Shown in pieces: positions 44,781-55,239 of a DNA stretch of 64,000 bases. The stretch is from Prochlorococcus_E sp000760215 (GTDB lineage Bacteria > Cyanobacteriota > Cyanobacteriia > PCC-6307 > Cyanobiaceae), in assembly GCF_047303175.1 (NCBI RefSeq), contig NZ_CP138945.1. One strand, written 5' to 3'. The notes beneath the pieces are model-generated. The model was given only the letters and a program-made list of their open reading frames with translations. It did no database searches and was not told the origin of the DNA. The translations under genes and the position numbers were made by a program. Each line of letters begins with the position of its first letter. The stretch's first letter is position 1.

Positions 44781-45974
44781 TTATTTAATTATCTTGGAAA
44801 CAACCCCTGCTCCAATTGTTCGGCCACCTTCACGAATAGCAAATCTCATTCCTTGTTCGATAGCAACAGGACAAATTAGTTCTCCTGTCATTTTAATATT
44901 GTCACCAGGCATAACCATTTCAACGTTACTTCCATCATCTGCTGTAAAAGCTGTGATTTGTCCAGTCACGTCAGTGGTACGAATATAGAACTGAGGTCTA
45001 TAACCTGCAAAGAAAGGAGTATGTCTTCCACCCTCTTCTTTCTTAAGAACATAGACCTGGCCTTCAAATTGAGTATGAGGTGTAATAGAACCTTTTTTAA
45101 CCAAAACCATTCCACGCTCAATATCTTCTTTTTGAATACCTCTAAGCAAAAGGCCTACATTGTCACCTGCCATACCTTCATCTAAAAGCTTACGGAACAT
45201 CTCAACACCGGTAACGGTTGTTAGACGGGTATCTCTTATACCAACTATCTCAACCTCTTCTCCAACAGTTACTTTACCCCTTTCGATTCTTCCAGTTGCA
45301 ACTGTACCTCTACCTGTAATTGAGAAAACATCCTCTACAGCCATCAAGAAAGGCTTATCAACCTCTCGCTCAGGCTCAGGTATAGATTCATCAACAGCAT
45401 TCATTAACTCCTCTACTTTTCCCTCCCATTCAGCTTCACCTTCCAATGCCTTAAGTCCAGATACCTTAACAATTGGAACATCGTTAAAGCCATAACCTTC
45501 TAAAAGCTCGCCTATTTCCATCTCAACAAGTTCAATAATCTCAGGATCATCAACCATGTCACACTTATTCAGTGCAACAACTAAAGCAGGCACTCCAACC
45601 TGTTTTGCCAAAAGGATATGCTCCTTAGTTTGAGCCATAGGGCCATCAGTGGCAGCACAAACAAGGATTGCTCCATCCATCTGCGCAGCACCTGTGATCA
45701 TATTTTTTACATAATCAGCATGGCCTGGACAGTCGACATGGGCATAGTGCCTGCCATCAGTCTCATATTCAACATGAGCTGTATTAATAGTGATACCGCG
45801 CTCTCTTTCTTCTGGAGCACCATCAATATCACCATAGTTTTGAGCTTGGGCTTGCCCTTTCTTAGCTAACACATTTGTGATAGCTGCGGTAAGGGTAGTT
45901 TTACCATGGTCAACATGTCCAATTGTCCCAATGTTGACATGTGGTTTGTTTCTTTCGAACTTCTCTCTGGCCAT
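44781..45974 (-). CDS. tuf: Elongation factor Tu
   Basis: EF-Tu carries aminoacyl-tRNA to the ribosome. The 397 residues show GHVDHGKTTL (G1), the switch I RGITIN, DCPGHADYVKNMI (G3) and NKCDMVDD (G4), then beta-barrel domains 2 and 3. It sits between fusA and rpsJ in the str operon, with the genes close together. The translated length and motifs are complete. Confidence 0.98.
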   Translation of the reverse strand: MAREKFERNKPHVNIGTIGHVDHGKTTLTAAITNVLAKKGQAQAQNYGDIDGAPEERERGITINTAHVEYETDGRHYAHVDCPGHADYVKNMITGAAQMDGAILVCAATDGPMAQTKEHILLAKQVGVPALVVALNKCDMVDDPEIIELVEMEIGELLEGYGFNDVPIVKVSGLKALEGEAEWEGKVEELMNAVDESIPEPEREVDKPFLMAVEDVFSITGRGTVATGRIERGKVTVGEEVEIVGIRDTRLTTVTGVEMFRKLLDEGMAGDNVGLLLRGIQKEDIERGMVLVKKGSITPHTQFEGQVYVLKKEEGGRHTPFFAGYRPQFYIRTTDVTGQITAFTADDGSNVEMVMPGDNIKMTGELICPVAIEQGMRFAIREGGRTIGAGVVSKIIK

Positions 45975-46020
45975 TTGTTTAAAGAATCAGTTTAATAATA
46001 GACGATTGGTGATGAAGATA

Positions 46021-48096
46021 TCAGGAATTACCCTGATTCTTAGAGATGATTGCTTCAGCAACATTGCGAGGGACTTCCTCGTATTGACTAAACTCCATAG
46101 AAAATATACCTCGGCCTTGAGTCATAGATCTAAGTTGGGTGGCGTAACCGAACATTTCTGCCAAAGGAACCTTGGACTGAACTTTTGAAATTCCATCATC
46201 AATAGATTGACCTTCAACTTGACCCCTACGAGAAGAAAGATCTCCAATAATAGAACCTAAGAAATCTTCAGGCACCTCAACTTCTACTTTCATCATGGGT
46301 TCGAGTAGGACTGGATTGCATTTTTTAACTCCGTCTTTAAATGCCATTGAGCCAGCAATCTTAAAAGCCATTTCAGATGAATCAACATCATGGAAAGAAC
46401 CGTCAACCATCGTTACTTTGACATCAATTAATGGATAACCCGCCAAGACGCCAGATTCACAAGTTTCTTTCATACCATTTGAAGCTGGTCCAATATATTC
46501 CTTAGGAACAACACCTCCAACAATTTTATTAACAAATTCAAACCCTGAGCCGGGTTCACCTGGTTCCATTTCAATAACAACATGACCATATTGTCCCTTT
46601 CCACCTGTCTGGCGAGCGTATTTCCCTTCTCCTTTTGAACTAGATCTGATTGTTTCTCTATAAGAAACCTGAGGTGCTCCAATATTTGCTTCAACTTTAA
46701 ACTCACGAAGCATCCTATCGACAAGAATCTCCAAGTGCAATTCGCCCATTCCAGCTATAACTGTCTGATTTGTTTCTTGATCTGTACTAACCCTGAATGT
46801 TGGATCTTCCTCAGCTAAAGAAATCAAAGCCTTTGAAAGTTTTTCCATATCACCCTTAGTTTTAGGTTCAACAGCAACTGAAATAACTGGTTCAGGAACA
46901 AAAAGCGTCTCAAGGACAATGGGGTCATCTGTTGAACACAATGTGTCACCAGTGGTTGTATTTTTCAAACCAAGTACAGCACCTAAATCACCAGCACGTA
47001 ATTGATCAACCTCCTCACGATCATCTGCCTTTAAAACTACTAATCTTGATATCCTTTCTTTCGTATCCTTAGTTGAATTGAGTACATAACTACCCTTTTC
47101 AAGAACACCTGAATACATTCTTACAAAAGTTAATTTCCCATATGGATCAGCCATTACTTTAAAAGCCAATGCACTAAAGGGGGCATTGTCTTCAGATGGT
47201 CTTACATCTTCCTTGCCATTTGGCAAAATGCCTTGAATAGGCGGAACATCTATCGGAGCAGGCAAATAATCAATAACAGCATCTAAAACCAACTGAACAC
47301 CTTTATTTTTAAAAGCTGATCCACATAACATTGGGACAAGTCCATGTTTTAAGACACCTTCTCTAATACCTTTCTTCAACTGCTCAACTGATAATTCCCC
47401 ATTATCAAGGAAACTTTCAATTAATTCTTCATCAGTCTCTGCAACAGTTTCCATTAATTTGCTTCGCCACTCAGCTGCCTCAGCTGCCATTTCAGAAGGG
47501 ATATCAGTCTCTTCGATATCAGTTCCTAGATCATTTTTATATATATATGCTTTATTTCCAACTAGATCAATAATCCCACTTAAATTACCTTCTGAACCTA
47601 TAGGAAGTTGAATTGGCACAGCATTTGCTTTAAGTCGATCTTTTATTTGTCCATAAACCTTTAAGAAATCAGCCCCTGTTCGATCCATCTTATTGACAAA
47701 GACCATTCGAGGCACTGTATAACGATCAGCTTGTCTCCAAACTGTCTCTGACTGTGGCTGAACTCCACCTACAGCGCAAAAAACCGCTATGACTCCATCC
47801 AGGACTCTCATAGATCTTTCAACTTCAATAGTGAAGTCGACGTGACCTGGAGTGTCAATAATGTTAACCCGATGTTCCTGCCAACTGGTTGAAATGGCAG
47901 CAGCTGTGATGGTTATGCCTCTTTCTCTTTCCTGGGCCATCCAATCTGTGACAGCAGCACCATCATGGACTTCACCAATTTTGTGAACAACACCTGAATA
48001 GAAAAGAATCCTTTCAGTTGTAGTGGTTTTTCCAGCATCAATATGTGCTGCAATACCAATATTCCTAACTCGTTCTAGGGGGAAGGCTCGAGCCAC
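46021..48096 (-). CDS. fusA: Elongation factor G
   Basis: EF-G moves tRNAs and mRNA on the ribosome after peptide bond formation. The 691 residues have GIAAHIDAGKTTTTERILFY (G1), RGITITAAA, DTPGHVDFT (G3) and NKMDRTGADF (G4), followed by domains II-V; ARQTGGKGQYGHVV marks domain IV. It follows rpsG with about 90 bases and precedes tuf with 46. Confidence 0.98.
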   Translation of the reverse strand: MARAFPLERVRNIGIAAHIDAGKTTTTERILFYSGVVHKIGEVHDGAAVTDWMAQERERGITITAAAISTSWQEHRVNIIDTPGHVDFTIEVERSMRVLDGVIAVFCAVGGVQPQSETVWRQADRYTVPRMVFVNKMDRTGADFLKVYGQIKDRLKANAVPIQLPIGSEGNLSGIIDLVGNKAYIYKNDLGTDIEETDIPSEMAAEAAEWRSKLMETVAETDEELIESFLDNGELSVEQLKKGIREGVLKHGLVPMLCGSAFKNKGVQLVLDAVIDYLPAPIDVPPIQGILPNGKEDVRPSEDNAPFSALAFKVMADPYGKLTFVRMYSGVLEKGSYVLNSTKDTKERISRLVVLKADDREEVDQLRAGDLGAVLGLKNTTTGDTLCSTDDPIVLETLFVPEPVISVAVEPKTKGDMEKLSKALISLAEEDPTFRVSTDQETNQTVIAGMGELHLEILVDRMLREFKVEANIGAPQVSYRETIRSSSKGEGKYARQTGGKGQYGHVVIEMEPGEPGSGFEFVNKIVGGVVPKEYIGPASNGMKETCESGVLAGYPLIDVKVTMVDGSFHDVDSSEMAFKIAGSMAFKDGVKKCNPVLLEPMMKVEVEVPEDFLGSIIGDLSSRRGQVEGQSIDDGISKVQSKVPLAEMFGYATQLRSMTQGRGIFSMEFSQYEEVPRNVAEAIISKNQGNS

Positions 48097-48188
48097 AGCT
48101 ATTACTCCAGTTGCAAGATTTAAAAGCGGATGTGACTCTACAGGTCAACAGGTAAAAAGTGAATCTTTTAGAGGTTTTTATCTAAAAA

Positions 48189-48659
48189 TCAATAACGATA
48201 ATGAGCAAAAGCCTTATTTGCTTCAGCCATTTTATGGGTTTCCTCACGTTTACGTACTGCACTCCCAGCCTCATTTGCAGCATCCATTAACTCACCTGCA
48301 AGCTTGTGAGCCATACTTCTCCCATTTCTGGATCTGGAGAAATTGACAAGCCATCTTAAAGCCATTGCTGTGCCACGTTCCTGACGAACTTCCATAGGAA
48401 CTTGATAAGTTGCACCCCCAACTCGCCTAGCCCTTACTTCAACGAGAGGAGTGGCATTCTTTATAGCTGTTTCAAAAAGCTCTATAGGATCTCCGCCAGT
48501 CCTTTCATTAATCAAACCAAAAGCTTGAGATAAAATCCTCTGAGCCGTGGACTTCTTTCCATGTTTCATTAATCTAGCAACCATCATCGTTGCCAAGCGA
48601 TTATTAAATTGTGGGTCAGGTAAAACTGGCCTTTTCTCTGCGGCGTTTCGTCTTGACAT
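48189..48659 (-). CDS. rpsG: 30S ribosomal protein S7
   Basis: A 156-residue protein with the S7 signature MSRRNAAEKRPVLPDPQFNN, LMKHGKKSTAQRIL, GGATYQVPMEVRQERGTALA-like central part and KREETHKMAEANKAFAHYRY at the end. S7 starts assembly of the 30S head. Second gene of the str operon, 41 bases after rpsL. Confidence 0.97.
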   Translation of the reverse strand: MSRRNAAEKRPVLPDPQFNNRLATMMVARLMKHGKKSTAQRILSQAFGLINERTGGDPIELFETAIKNATPLVEVRARRVGGATYQVPMEVRQERGTAMALRWLVNFSRSRNGRSMAHKLAGELMDAANEAGSAVRKREETHKMAEANKAFAHYRY

Positions 48660-48700
48660 AAGTTTAATTAATAATTTTTAGATAATTGAATTAGTTTTTG

Positions 48701-49075
48701 TTATGACTTTGGAGCCTTGGCGCCATATTTGGAGCGCGACTGTCGACGGTCTTTAACCCCAGCAGTGTCAAGGGTACCTCGAATTATGTGATAACGAACT
48801 CCTGGGAGATCTTTAACTCGCCCTCCACGGAGCAATACAACTGAGTGTTCTTGAAGATTGTGACCTATGCCAGGTATATAAGCAGTAACTTCAAAGCCAG
48901 AAGTAAGCCTAACCCTTGCTACTTTGCGTAAGGCAGAATTAGGTTTCTTAGGAGTAGATGTATAAACTCTTGTACAAACACCCCTTCTTTCAGGGCATGA
49001 CTGCAATGCTGGCGACTTGGTTTTGCGAGTAAGACGCGAGCGCTCAGTTCTAATTAGCTGTTGAATGGTTGGCAT
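48701..49075 (-). CDS. rpsL: 30S ribosomal protein S12
   Basis: A 124-residue protein: MPTIQQLIRTERSRLTRKTK, CTRVYTSTPKKPNSALRKVA, HNLQEHSVVLLRGGRVKDLPG, RYHIIRGTLDT. S12 lies at the decoding centre; lysines in PKKPNSA and RGGRVKDLPG are the places where streptomycin resistance arises in other bacteria, and they look wild type. It is the first gene of the str operon and divergent from glutamate synthase, with about 250 bases for both promoters. Confidence 0.97.
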   Translation of the reverse strand: MPTIQQLIRTERSRLTRKTKSPALQSCPERRGVCTRVYTSTPKKPNSALRKVARVRLTSGFEVTAYIPGIGHNLQEHSVVLLRGGRVKDLPGVRYHIIRGTLDTAGVKDRRQSRSKYGAKAPKS

Positions 49076-49331
49076 CGAAGATTGACTCGGTCAGTAAGTT
49101 TTGGACCCGAATCCATAATCTTCTATTCTACAATCTAAAGTGCACGAAAAAGTTTTTTCCAAAAAGCATTTATCTGAAAACGAAGGTATTAAACAACAAA
49201 GACCTCAAAAAATTGATTTTTCACCTCTTCCGGTTGTAAATCTATTAATAAACCTCCATAGGATCATTTGATACCTATTGTGCTGTTTTCACTTAACTAA
49301 GGCGAATCTATCTAAAAGCTTGCTTGCATTC

Positions 49332-52300
49332 ATGCTTAACGAACCACATATTGCTAATTTCCCATACTGTGATAGCAGTTCTCCAAAGGCCTTGGCGGGG
49401 GAAAGAGATGCTTGTGGAGTTGGTTTTTTAGCCCAAGTTGAAGGAAAAGCAAGTCATTGGATTTTAGAGCAAGCACTTCGAGGTTTGGAGTGTATGGAAC
49501 ACAGAGGAGGATGTGGAGGGGATAGTGATTCAGGGGATGGAGCGGGTATTCTATGCGCTATACCTTGGGGCTTTTTAGAGAAAGTTTGGCCTGAAGCGAA
49601 TTGCTCTCACAAATCCACTGGATTAGGTATGGTTTTCATGCCAAATGACGAAGAGCTACGAGAAAAAGCTGAAATAATATTTGAAGAAGAAGCCGAAAAA
49701 CTTTCATTAACTACAAAAGGATGGCGCAAAGTACCTGTCAATACTTCAGTTCTTGGCCCATTAGCTCAGACAACCGCACCTTTTATTGAGCAATGGCTTG
49801 TAGAAGGAATCCAAGAAGAGGAAAATCTTGAGAATTTATTATTCAGATTGAGAAAACGAATTCAAAAACGTCTTACTAAATCACTAAAAAATCTTGAAGA
49901 GAAACCTTATATTGCATCTTTAAGTACGAGGACAGTTGTATATAAAGGAATGGTCAGATCAACTGTCTTATCTGAATTCTATCAAGATCTCAAAGACACA
50001 AACTTTGAAGTTGCATTTGCTATTTATCATCGAAGGTTCAGCACTAATACTTTACCTCGTTGGCCACTATCACAACCAATGCGGTTGCTTGGACACAATG
50101 GAGAAATAAATACTCTCCTAGGTAATTTAAACTGGGCAAAAGCAACAGAAGTTCATCTAAAAGAAATTTGGGGAGAATCTGCACAAGATATAGAGCCAAT
50201 CGTAAATCCTTCATTTAGTGATTCAGCTAATCTTGATGCAACACTTGAACTGCTAGTTCGAAGTGGAAGACCTATCACTGACAGCCTGCTTACCTTAGTC
50301 CCAGAAGCTTTTAGAGATCAACCAGAACTTGAACAACAACCAGAAATAAACTCATTTTACGAATATTCAGCATGTACTCAAGAAGCATGGGATGGTCCAG
50401 CCCTTCTTGTCTTCTCAGACGGATGTTTTATAGGAGCAACCCTAGACAGGAATGGTTTAAGGCCTGCCCGCTATTGCGTAACCAAGGACAATCTTGTGAT
50501 CATGGGGTCTGAGACAGGTGTAGTTGAAATAGATGAGAGGGACATTATTGAAAAAGGAAGGTTAGGCCCTGGACAAATGTTGGCCGTTGATCTCAAAGAA
50601 GGAAGACTTTTGAAAAATTGGGAGGTTAAGCAAGAAGCTGCACATAGATACCCATATCAAGATTGGCTTTCGAAAAATAGCTCAACTCTAAGCAATCAGC
50701 CTTGGCTAAATAACACAAATTTGAATGATTTAGAGCTACTAACAAAACAAACTGCATTTGGATTCTCTGCAGAAGATCTAGAAATTATTATTGATGCCAT
50801 GGCCAGTGGGGGGAAAGAGCCTACATACTGCATGGGAGATGATATTCCCCTTGCAATTCTTTCAAACAAACCCCATCTCTTATACGACTACTTCAAGCAA
50901 AGATTTGCTCAAGTAACCAACCCTCCTATTGATCCATTAAGAGAAAAGCTTGTTATGAGCTTAGAAATGCATCTGGGCAAAAGAGGTTCTTCATTAGTCC
51001 CAAAAGACAATTCATTTTCAGTAATTAATATTAATTCTCCTATTCTCAATGAAAATGATCTCATTGAACTAGGCAATAAAGACTTAAAAGTTAAAACAAT
51101 ATCCACCCTAATAAATATACAAGAAAATTTCCAAAGTCTTGAGCAAGCATTGCAGAACATATGTCTTGAGGCCGCTTCAGCAGTAAGAAATGGGATAAGA
51201 TTACTAATACTTTCTGACCGAGGAATAAATGCAAATCAAACATATGTACCTCCTTTACTAGCTGTAGGAGCAGTACATCACTATTTGCTAGATCGAAAGC
51301 TCAGACTTGATGCATCAATAATTGTAGATACTGCTCAATGCTGGAGTACTCACCACGTAGCATGTCTTATTGGGTATGGAGCAAGTGCAATATGTCCCTG
51401 GTTAACATGGGAAACAACACGCCACTGGTGGGAAAGTCCCAAAACGCAAAAGCTAGTTGAAAGTAATAAGCTTCCAGGTTTAACGATCAATAAAGCTCAA
51501 GCAAACTTAAAACAAGCCTTAGAAGATGGACTACGCAAAATACTCTCAAAAATTGGAATTTCTCTTTTAGCCAGCTATCACGGTGCTCAAATTTTTGAAG
51601 CAGTAGGCATAGGAGCGGATATTATCAATATTGCTTTCAAAGGGACAACTAGCAGAATCGCTGGTTTAAGCCTTAAAGAATTAGCAAACGAAACGTTCTC
51701 ATTTCATTCAAAGGCATATCCTGAACTTGATCGGAAAAAACTTGAGTTTTTTGGTTTTGTTCAATATCGCAGTGGGGGTGAATTTCACTTAAACAACCCC
51801 GCAATGTCTAAGGCATTGCATGCTGCAGTTAAAGCAGGTCCAGGTTACAACCACTTTGCAACCTATCAATCACTTCTTGAATCTAGACCACCTACTGCAT
51901 TACGCGATTTGTTGACATTTCGCGAGAAGAAAAAGCCCGTTCCTATAGATCAAGTTGAAAGTGTGGAAAGCATCTGTACAAGATTTTGTACTGGTGGAAT
52001 GAGCTTAGGAGCCCTTTCTAGAGAAGCCCATGAAGTTCTAGCAATAGCGATGAATAGAATTGGCGGGAAAAGCAATAGTGGTGAAGGAGGAGAGGATCCA
52101 CAAAGGTTCAAGATTCTTGATGACGTAGACGAAGACAACCTCTCAGCCACATTGCCTAATCTCAAAGGCCTGCAAAATGGAGACACAGCTTGTTCTGCAA
52201 TTAAACAAATAGCTTCAGGGAGATTTGGTGTTACACCTGAATATTTACGAAGTGGCAAACAGTTGGAAATCAAGGTTGCTCAAGGCGCAAAGCCAGGAGA

Positions 52301-53891
52301 AGGAGGGCAATTACCTGGTGCAAAAGTAGATGCATATATTGCAAAGCTAAGAAATAGCAAGCCTGGTGTCGCGCTCATTTCGCCTCCACCACATCACGAT
52401 ATCTATTCCATTGAAGATTTAGCTCAATTAATCCACGATCTGCATCAAATAAATCCAGAAGCAAAGGTCAGTGTAAAACTAGTAGCAGAAATAGGTATAG
52501 GAACCATTGCTGCAGGTGTAGCAAAAGCTAACGCTGATGTAATCCAAATTTCTGGTCACGATGGTGGAACTGGGGCCTCTCCTCTTAGTTCTATCAAACA
52601 TGCTGGATTGCCTTGGGAATTAGGCCTAACAGAAGTACATAGATCTTTGTTAGAGAATGGCCTAAGAAATAGAGTCTTGCTTAGGGCGGATGGGGGCCTG
52701 AAAACCGGTTGGGACGTTGTTATTGCAGCTCTCCTTGGAGCTGAAGAATATGGCTTCGGTTCTATCGCCATGATCGCAGAAGGCTGCATCATGGCACGCA
52801 TATGCCATACCAATAAATGTCCAGTAGGTGTCGCTACACAACAAGAAGCCTTAAGGAAACGTTTTCCAGGCCTTCCTGAACATGTAGTGAATTTCTTCTT
52901 ATTTGTTGCAGAAGAAGTTAGGCAGATAATGAGCACCTTAGGTTTTTCTCGTTTAGAAGATCTAATTGGCAGAACAGAAATACTTCAATCTCGAAACCTT
53001 GATCTTACAAAAACAAAAAGGCTTGACCTATCTTCACTTCTAGCACCAATTCAAGAATCTGCTGACCGTTCATGGCTACTTCACAAACAAAGTCCTCATA
53101 GCAATGGTCAGATTTTAGAAAATCAACTTTTAGAAGACGAAGAGATTCTCAATGCAATAATTAATCATGGGAATGTATCCCGCAAAATACCAATAGTTAA
53201 TACTGATCGCAGTGTATGTGCTCGAATATCTGGCAATATTGCTCAATCATATGGTAACAATGGTTTCCAAGGGAGTCTTGCAATAACTTTTACGGGAGCA
53301 TCTGGGCAAAGTTTCGGGGCATTTTTGTTACAGGGCATGCATATTCACTTAATCGGAGAAGCTAATGATTATGTAGGGAAAGGAATGAATGGAGGAAGAA
53401 TTACCATAGTTCCACCAAGAAATAATGAGGATGCATCAAATCAAGTAATCCTAGGCAACACATGTTTATATGGGGGAACGGGCGGCAAGTTATTTGCACT
53501 TGGGAAAGCTGGGGAGCGCTTTGCAGTAAGGAATAGCGGAGTAAAAGCAGTTGTAGAGGGCACTGGAGATCATTGCTGTGAATACATGACTGGTGGAATA
53601 GTTGTTGTACTTGGATCTACAGGTAGAAATGTTGGCGCTGGAATGACTGGTGGAATCACCTTCTTATTAGATGAAGATGAGCAAGTTGGGCGTCTAGTAA
53701 ATAAAGAGATTGTAGACATTTCTCCTTTAGCAAATAAGAAGCAAGAAGATATTTTAAGGCCCTTAATTCACGAGCATTGGTTACAAACAAAAAGTTATAA
53801 AGCAGAAAAGATAATAAAAGATTGGGAGACTGCAAAAAAGCTATTTAAGCTTTTAGTCCCCCCAAGCGAAAAAGAGAAGGTTGGCTTATGA
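49332..53891 (+). CDS. gltB: Ferredoxin-dependent glutamate synthase
   Basis: Fd-GOGAT makes two glutamates from glutamine and 2-oxoglutarate with electrons from ferredoxin; it is the main nitrogen entry with glutamine synthetase. With the ATG at 49332 there are 1519 residues. A short propeptide ends before the nucleophile cysteine of the amidotransferase domain (ERDACGVGF, C28). The central and FMN-binding domains follow (SGHDGGTGASPLSS), with the 3Fe-4S cysteines in CIMARICHTNKC (about 1152, 1158, 1163) and the C-terminal GXGXG-rich beta-helix. No NADPH subunit gene is adjacent, as for the ferredoxin type. It is also named glsF. Confidence 0.96.
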   Translation: MLNEPHIANFPYCDSSSPKALAGERDACGVGFLAQVEGKASHWILEQALRGLECMEHRGGCGGDSDSGDGAGILCAIPWGFLEKVWPEANCSHKSTGLGMVFMPNDEELREKAEIIFEEEAEKLSLTTKGWRKVPVNTSVLGPLAQTTAPFIEQWLVEGIQEEENLENLLFRLRKRIQKRLTKSLKNLEEKPYIASLSTRTVVYKGMVRSTVLSEFYQDLKDTNFEVAFAIYHRRFSTNTLPRWPLSQPMRLLGHNGEINTLLGNLNWAKATEVHLKEIWGESAQDIEPIVNPSFSDSANLDATLELLVRSGRPITDSLLTLVPEAFRDQPELEQQPEINSFYEYSACTQEAWDGPALLVFSDGCFIGATLDRNGLRPARYCVTKDNLVIMGSETGVVEIDERDIIEKGRLGPGQMLAVDLKEGRLLKNWEVKQEAAHRYPYQDWLSKNSSTLSNQPWLNNTNLNDLELLTKQTAFGFSAEDLEIIIDAMASGGKEPTYCMGDDIPLAILSNKPHLLYDYFKQRFAQVTNPPIDPLREKLVMSLEMHLGKRGSSLVPKDNSFSVININSPILNENDLIELGNKDLKVKTISTLINIQENFQSLEQALQNICLEAASAVRNGIRLLILSDRGINANQTYVPPLLAVGAVHHYLLDRKLRLDASIIVDTAQCWSTHHVACLIGYGASAICPWLTWETTRHWWESPKTQKLVESNKLPGLTINKAQANLKQALEDGLRKILSKIGISLLASYHGAQIFEAVGIGADIINIAFKGTTSRIAGLSLKELANETFSFHSKAYPELDRKKLEFFGFVQYRSGGEFHLNNPAMSKALHAAVKAGPGYNHFATYQSLLESRPPTALRDLLTFREKKKPVPIDQVESVESICTRFCTGGMSLGALSREAHEVLAIAMNRIGGKSNSGEGGEDPQRFKILDDVDEDNLSATLPNLKGLQNGDTACSAIKQIASGRFGVTPEYLRSGKQLEIKVAQGAKPGEGGQLPGAKVDAYIAKLRNSKPGVALISPPPHHDIYSIEDLAQLIHDLHQINPEAKVSVKLVAEIGIGTIAAGVAKANADVIQISGHDGGTGASPLSSIKHAGLPWELGLTEVHRSLLENGLRNRVLLRADGGLKTGWDVVIAALLGAEEYGFGSIAMIAEGCIMARICHTNKCPVGVATQQEALRKRFPGLPEHVVNFFLFVAEEVRQIMSTLGFSRLEDLIGRTEILQSRNLDLTKTKRLDLSSLLAPIQESADRSWLLHKQSPHSNGQILENQLLEDEEILNAIINHGNVSRKIPIVNTDRSVCARISGNIAQSYGNNGFQGSLAITFTGASGQSFGAFLLQGMHIHLIGEANDYVGKGMNGGRITIVPPRNNEDASNQVILGNTCLYGGTGGKLFALGKAGERFAVRNSGVKAVVEGTGDHCCEYMTGGIVVVLGSTGRNVGAGMTGGITFLLDEDEQVGRLVNKEIVDISPLANKKQEDILRPLIHEHWLQTKSYKAEKIIKDWETAKKLFKLLVPPSEKEKVGL

Positions 53892-53917
53892 AATATCAAA
53901 GGTTTTTAGAATGATCA

Positions 53918-54250
53918 ATGCCTCTTTTTATTAAGACTGAAAAGTTTAAAAAAGAAACTCTTGATTTGATTCCAGAAAAACGAAGTCAATTCATTCAAGC
54001 TCACATGCGATGGGCTGCAAAATTAAAAGATACTGGAAAAAAAGTAGCTTCAGGCTATTTAATAAATGATCTTGGCCATCCTGGAGGCGGAGGATTTCTT
54101 ATTTTAGAAGCTAATGATTTCAACGAAGCAAAACTAATTGTGATGAATGATCCAATGATTAAGAATCACTTGGTGGAATGGGAAATTCATCAATGGGTTC
54201 CCGTTATTGGTGAACTATTAAATAAAATCAACGAGGATAATCCTTCATAA
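53918..54250 (+). CDS. YCII-related domain protein
   Basis: A 110-residue protein of the YCII family, a small dimeric alpha/beta-barrel fold. The pattern RSQFIQAHMRWAAKLKDTGK, SGYLINDLGHPGGGGFLILE and NDPMIKNHLVEWEIHQW is typical. Enzymatic roles in the family vary; here it is unknown. It lies 26 bases after the glutamate synthase gene and probably shares its transcript. Its last 23 bases overlap the convergent lipA. Confidence 0.85.
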   Translation: MPLFIKTEKFKKETLDLIPEKRSQFIQAHMRWAAKLKDTGKKVASGYLINDLGHPGGGGFLILEANDFNEAKLIVMNDPMIKNHLVEWEIHQWVPVIGELLNKINEDNPS

Positions 54251-55103
54251 GCCTCCGAACTTCCCCTGCGTGATAACTACTGCGCGTTAAAGGAGAGCTA
54301 ACTACCTGCAAGAAGTCAAAACGCATCTCTCCCTCTTGTCTGTATTGATTAAACTGTGAGGGAGTCACAAATCTATCTACAGGCAAATGTTTGGGGCCTG
54401 GAGAAAGGTACTGACCTATTGTCACAATATCTACATTGTTATCATGCAAGTCTGAAAGTACGCTCATTACCTCATCATCCGTTTCTCCAAGGCCAACCAT
54501 TAACCCTGACTTTGCATATATCTTTGAAGCTTCTTCTCTAACACGAAGTAATAATTCCAATGAACGTTGATAAACCCCCTGAGGTCTAGCTCTCTTATAA
54601 AGTCTTGGGACTGTTTCTATATTGTGATTTAACACATCTGGAGAGGCTGCTATCACTTTACTTAAAGCATCCCAATTCCCGCAGAAATCAGGTATTAATA
54701 ATTCAATAGTTGTTCCTGGCGAGCTAACTCTCACTTCATTAATGCACTTGACAAATTGACTTGCACCGCCATCTTTTAAATCATCACGGTTCACAGAAGT
54801 AATCACGACATGGTTCAAGCCAAGCCTTTTGACAGCTTCTCCAAGACGTTCTGGCTCAGAAGGGTCAAGGCCACGAACACTTTTATCAAAATCAATATCG
54901 CAATATGGACATGCTCTGGTACAGCCAGGACCCATTATCAAAAAAGTTGCAGTTCCTCCTGCAAAACATTCACCAATATTAGGGCAACTAGCTTCTTGAC
55001 AAACAGTATTTAAATTTAAATCCGACAACAAATCTGCAACTCGTCCAATACGTTCGGTTTGCGGAGCCTTAACCCTTAACCATTCTGGTTTATGAGTGTT
55101 CAT
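54228..55103 (-). CDS. lipA: Lipoyl synthase
   Basis: LipA is a radical SAM enzyme that puts two sulfurs into octanoyl groups on lipoyl domains. The auxiliary cluster cysteines are in CQEASCPNIGEC, the radical SAM cysteines in CTRACPYC, and the serine ligand in LTRSSYHAGE near the end. The 291 residues are the usual length. Cyanobacteria often have two lipA copies, so another may exist outside this window. Confidence 0.95.
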   Translation of the reverse strand: MNTHKPEWLRVKAPQTERIGRVADLLSDLNLNTVCQEASCPNIGECFAGGTATFLIMGPGCTRACPYCDIDFDKSVRGLDPSEPERLGEAVKRLGLNHVVITSVNRDDLKDGGASQFVKCINEVRVSSPGTTIELLIPDFCGNWDALSKVIAASPDVLNHNIETVPRLYKRARPQGVYQRSLELLLRVREEASKIYAKSGLMVGLGETDDEVMSVLSDLHDNNVDIVTIGQYLSPGPKHLPVDRFVTPSQFNQYRQEGEMRFDFLQVVSSPLTRSSYHAGEVRRLMKDYPR

Positions 55104-55239
55104 TATCGTAATAAAACAAATTTCTCAAGAATTGATAGCTCGTTTAAACATTGATCAAATTTTTATAGAAGTAATTCCATATTCAAGGAAATACATATAA
55201 GTTTTTTGAAGAAAAGCTTTTTGTGAATTGTTAATCAAG

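Noticed and set aside
45160..45495. Plus-strand open frame of 111 codons inside tuf
   Set aside because: Opposite-strand shadow of EF-Tu codons; composition (serine, threonine, proline) is typical of that.
49076..49331. NtcA binding site (GTA-N8-TAC) before glutamate synthase
   Set aside because: Only a half-match (gtaaatctattaat) was seen, without the second half.
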